Positions 61,101 to 64,000 of a stretch of DNA of 64,000 nucleotides are shown here, one piece after another. Both the position numbers and the translations under genes were made by a program. The first letter of the stretch is position 1. Every line of letters starts with the position of its first letter. The stretch is from Apostichopus japonicus (taxonomy: Eukaryota; Echinodermata; Holothuroidea; Aspidochirotida; Stichopodidae). Location: positions 6,126,001 to 6,190,000 of the forward strand of contig NC_092561.1 of NCBI RefSeq assembly GCF_037975245.1. The letters run 5' to 3'. Below the pieces are notes generated by a model. It was not told the origin of the DNA. It worked only from the letters and a program-made list of their open reading frames with translations, and ran no database searches.

Positions 61101-63456
61101 AATATTAGAGTTAACAGTTACTACGGAATGCACAGTTTCATTACATGTTATAATGACTGCTTCTTCGAGTTACACATTCCTGAATGCGTTCAATACATCC
61201 GACGTTACTCTGTATATGTTCGAAAAGAAGGACTATGCCATCATACATTCACAAAATCGAGTCTACTCTGATGTGAGGGCGTTAGTCATATTTCAATATT
61301 TCTCGTCTGATAACTTCGAAAGCTTCAATGAAGAGAGCTGGTTTAACATTTCCCTTCATCAAATCTCAAGAGAGGATCTCTTGTGTCCGTTCTCTGTATT
61401 TTTGTCAGAACATTATTCTGTTTCAACTAATGGCTCTCTACATTCTCAGTTTCTCGAGGATGAAATTCCGGTCAGTGACTATTTGATCCTGTCAAACGGA
61501 CAGTTGAAGGTCTGTTCTCGTTGGATAATTGAAACCAAGCCCCCTGGTTATAATTTATTCCTTTTGGTTATATTTATCATATTTACTAGCCTTTCTCTGA
61601 TTGGCCTTTTTCTAACCTTCGTCAACTATTGCATATTCAAATCCCTTAGGAACCTACCCGGGATGATCACGATGAATTTCGTCGTTGCTTTGTTTTTCGC
61701 GCAACTGATACTCATACCTTCTTACGTATCACCAGCAAACATTGTCTTGTGCACCCTCATTTCAACTGTGGGCCATTTTCTGTGGTTAGCAGCGTTTCTG
61801 TGGATGACGATCATTGCTTATGACGTCACACGAACATTTGGAACGACATCACTTGCCAGACATGGTACAAGTGTCAGAAAACAACTTTTGACGTATATGA
61901 TAATTGGTTGGTTGTTACCAGCAGTTTTCGTAAGCAGTTGTTTGATTCTACAAAAGTTGACTAATTTGGAGGGAAAATTTTCCTACGGTGAAGAAGGGAG
62001 CTGTTGGCTTAGACCTAGCCTAGCGAATTTCTTGCTGTTTGGAATACCTGCAGCTTTCTGTTTGTGTTGTAACTTTATTATGTATCTTGTGACGGTCCAT
62101 GGCATACGAAAAGCAAAACAACATACTAAAATGGCGAAGAACATGTCAACATCTAACATTATGAAGGAACAACTTCTTCTATTCATCAAGGTGAGTTATA
62201 TATTATACATTTTCATTCATTTCATGCATTGACTTGTACCATTTTTGTTTCTTCCCTTTCGGGGTTCAATAAAAAACAATGTAGGCACTTTATGTTACAT
62301 TCTATAAACCGGTTCCAATTACTTTCTTTGGGGGGGGGGGGGGGGTGTGGGCAAGGTATGAGGCCTTTACCGTTATATCACCTCCTTACTTTCAAACCGT
62401 TAGCTTCAATCTTACCACTAGTTGGTTGGAATGGTGTCATGCAGACATTCCCGACAATCCATAAACTTTGCCAATTCTTCTTTTGTTTTCAATAAGAATG
62501 ATATTTCAAACTTATAAAAATGTATATATAAATCCACATGATACCGAAAAAAAAAAACATATCATATATATAAATATTTATGTATTACAATGCACTCTTG
62601 TAACATAGACTTTACAATTGAGAGTCTATGTTACAGTCTACCCTAAATTTGGAAAATACTGCAATTATTTAAAATTGATTTAAGAAAACAACATGATCGC
62701 CGTGGAGTCCATGAAAGTTTGATATGGTAACCAAGGGCGTAGGAACCGGGGGGGCTGGGGGGGCGCCAGCCCCACCCCAGTGAAAAATGTGGAGGGGCGG
62801 AAGTATCATTCCGCCCCCCCCCCCCGGTTCGCAAGTCAGAAAACCCCTTTTTCATTTCCAAATGAGAATAAAATCTCATTTGGAGCACCAAATTGCATCT
62901 AAGGCCAGGTGAAAATACAAAATTAAGTTCACAAAATGGAGAGGGTGTTGAAGTGTGCTATATTGCACCAAATTGCATCTGAGGCCACCTGGAAATGCAA
63001 AAAAATCCAAAGGGGAGGGGGACACCCCCTCCCCTTAGACCCCTCCCCCAGGCCGGCCATCAGTCTTCAGCCCCCCCCCACTCAAAAGTACCTTCCTACG
63101 CCACTGATGGTAACTGTAACAAGTAGTATGTTATTAATTTGATCACGTGAAAGGTTATAAGGGAAGATACATTATCATAATTTGGTTGTTGTTTTGTTTA
63201 TATATTCATCTTACAGATTTCTATTCTGATTGGTTTATCTTGGATCTGGGCGTTCCTAAATGGATTCTTTCCACACGTGACAGCATTCTTGTTCATCCAT
63301 TCCTTCGTGAATCCCTTACAGGGGGTATTTGTCTTCTTGGTGTACATATGTAACGGAAGAGTATTCTCAATGTGGAAGGCTAAATTCAAGAAAACCTATT
63401 CGCCGACTAGCGATAATTCTAAAAGAGCCCAGGGAACTGCTTCCACTTCCCTATGA
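57803..63456 (+). CDS. Somatomedin-B / seven-transmembrane receptor 3
   Basis: Exons 57803-57935, 59852-62190 and 63217-63456 join in phase to 903 aa. Exon 1 encodes a signal segment (YRLITLASVVILTISLI) nearly identical to that of receptor 2. The somatomedin-B-like module reads CQPLRC, then CKCDDACIEYEDCCWHG. The ectodomain shares HCARCNAVTYSQMRFW and NPHCLLCNNQS with receptor 2, diverges strongly over about 60600-61180, then is almost identical again from FNTSDVTLYMFEK through TM1-TM5. Exon 3 gives TM6 (ISILIGLSWIWAF) and TM7 (VFVFLVYICNG). TGA at 63454 ends the protein at ACTTCCCTA; the homologous tail of receptor 2 continues past this point, and the downstream codons here stay in frame to 63534. 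No GPS motif. Intron 1 contains a duplicated copy of the exon 2 start. A plasma-membrane receptor with unknown ligand is inferred. Confidence 0.9.
58089..58175. repeat. (TA)n microsatellite
   Basis: TA repeats with CATA/AAATA interruptions in intron 1 of receptor 3. Confidence 0.9.
58501..58583 (+). pseudogene. Duplicated start of receptor exon 2
   Basis: Following an intact-looking TACTAACAG acceptor, this piece encodes LGSNVTVAEDVNTTICQQLL then CPSSP and stops, copying the first 27 codons of receptor 3 exon 2. Upstream sequence from about 58190 copies 59500-59850 (GGGCCCTCTAACT, TTGTTGTTCTTTT). A retroposon-like insert (58584-59070) replaces the rest of the exon. Confidence 0.8.
58584..59070 (+). 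repeat. Retroposon insert with TAAAGCGC tail
   Basis: T-rich DNA ending GTAAAGCGCTTTGAGCAGC, ATGCGCTATATAAATA and a TTATTGTTATTATTATTA tail, the same 3' plan as at 1966-2036 and 29134-29442. It separates the truncated exon copy from the duplicated intron. Confidence 0.6.
62330..62346. repeat. Poly-G run
   Basis: About 15 consecutive G residues in intron 2 of receptor 3. Confidence 0.85.
62732..63106. mobile_element. hAT-type MITE (375 bp)
   Basis: Starts CAAGGGCGTAGGAACC and ends CTTCCTACGCCACTG. A perfect 8-bp duplication ATGGTAAC flanks it (62724-62731 and 63107-63114). The interior has G- and C-rich blocks and an internal duplication (ACCAAATTGCATCT twice). It lies about 110 bp upstream of the last exon of receptor 3. 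Confidence 0.92.
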
Positions 63457-63945
63457 GAAAGCGGTAATACCACAACAGACAGAGAGACTGAAAGTATCAT
63501 CTTGGAAGACAAGAACGCATTGCTGCCTGTATAGACCCAAACTATAGCACCCTATCAAGGAAACGCTTCTGGAGATTACGTAATTGACCTGCCTTGGTCG
63601 TAAAATGACCTCTATTTACCAATTAGTCTGCAAGGCCTGCCACATATTATTTCTTGTGGTTACAAAAAGAGCCATTGGTGTTAAGAAGCTATGCAGGCTA
63701 ATTGAGGTCGATTTACGTAATCACAAAATTTTTTAATCTATAGCGTGCTATCATTGGAGCTAATAAAGCAGATAAATTAATGACAACAACCCCTACGTAA
63801 GCACGATTGCAGTTCATGTTAAAAGGATGACCAACTATCACTGAGCCGGGGTTAGTTTGGTCATATTTGTCTCTATGTGGTATGATCCTAGTCATCTTAG
63901 AACTGGCGACACCAAATACAACGCTAGTCATCATTATGTTGTAAA
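63457..63945. other. 3' flank of receptor 3
   Basis: The first 78 bases are the in-frame remnant of the longer ancestral tail (stop at 63532-63534). Beyond this I see no gene or repeat up to the hAT-like end. Confidence 0.5.
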
Positions 63946-64000
63946 CAGTGGCGGAGCTAGGGGTATTGGTCGGGGGGGGGGGGTGCGAGAATGGTCTGTA
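63946..64000. mobile_element. hAT-like element, left end only
   Basis: CAGTGGCGGAGCTAGGGG followed by a G run is a typical hAT MITE terminus. The rest lies beyond the window. Confidence 0.55.

Overview
The window is animal nuclear DNA. Genes are split by GT-AG introns, intergenic and intronic DNA is AT-rich, and there are many short DNA-transposon copies, tRNA-derived SINEs and long (AT)n tracts. The mix of families (nucleoplasmin-like FKBP, SET domain joined to a Crypton-type recombinase, somatomedin-B receptors without a GPS, BEL/Pao retrotransposon) suggests a marine invertebrate, probably a deuterostome such as an echinoderm. That assignment is inference; no species marker was seen.

Layout. 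1-2986 (minus): the 5' end of a gene for a nucleoplasmin-domain FKBP-type nuclear protein. Four coding exons were joined by phase and the rest lies off the left edge. 7891-22567 (plus): a complete ten-exon gene, about 1320 aa, joining a SET8-like SET domain, three tandem C2H2 fingers plus two C2HC knuckles, a Crypton-type tyrosine recombinase domain whose catalytic Tyr is replaced, and a small C-terminal domain. This is the most unusual gene here. 23242-28534 (minus): a BEL/Pao LTR retrotransposon with 337/338-bp LTRs and a 5-bp target duplication, lacking RNase H and frameshifted, nested in an older inverted-repeat element. 28540-32849: SINEs, DNA-transposon copies and (AT)n tracts.

32850-63456 holds three class-B-like seven-transmembrane receptors with N-terminal somatomedin-B-like domains: one at 32850-37452 (+), one at 40345-46390 (-) and one at 57803-63456 (+). 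All three share one architecture: a signal-peptide exon, one very long exon coding the ectodomain to TM5, and a last exon coding TM6, TM7 and the tail. The second and third are a recent inverted duplication whose breakpoint lies next to the start codon. Pseudogene pieces of the same family lie at 50735-50930 and 58501-58583. The 11-kb spacer between the inverted copies is full of repeats.

Mobile DNA is prominent. Four hAT-type non-autonomous elements were delimited by terminal repeats and 8-bp target duplications (9231-9559, 38429-38817, 56860-57172, 62732-63106). A second family with CAGGGGGTAG ends has three copies, one only 65 bp long. A fifth hAT-like end is cut by the right edge. Several foldback structures are also present. 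All exon joins come from reading splice signals and phase by eye; none was tested against transcripts.
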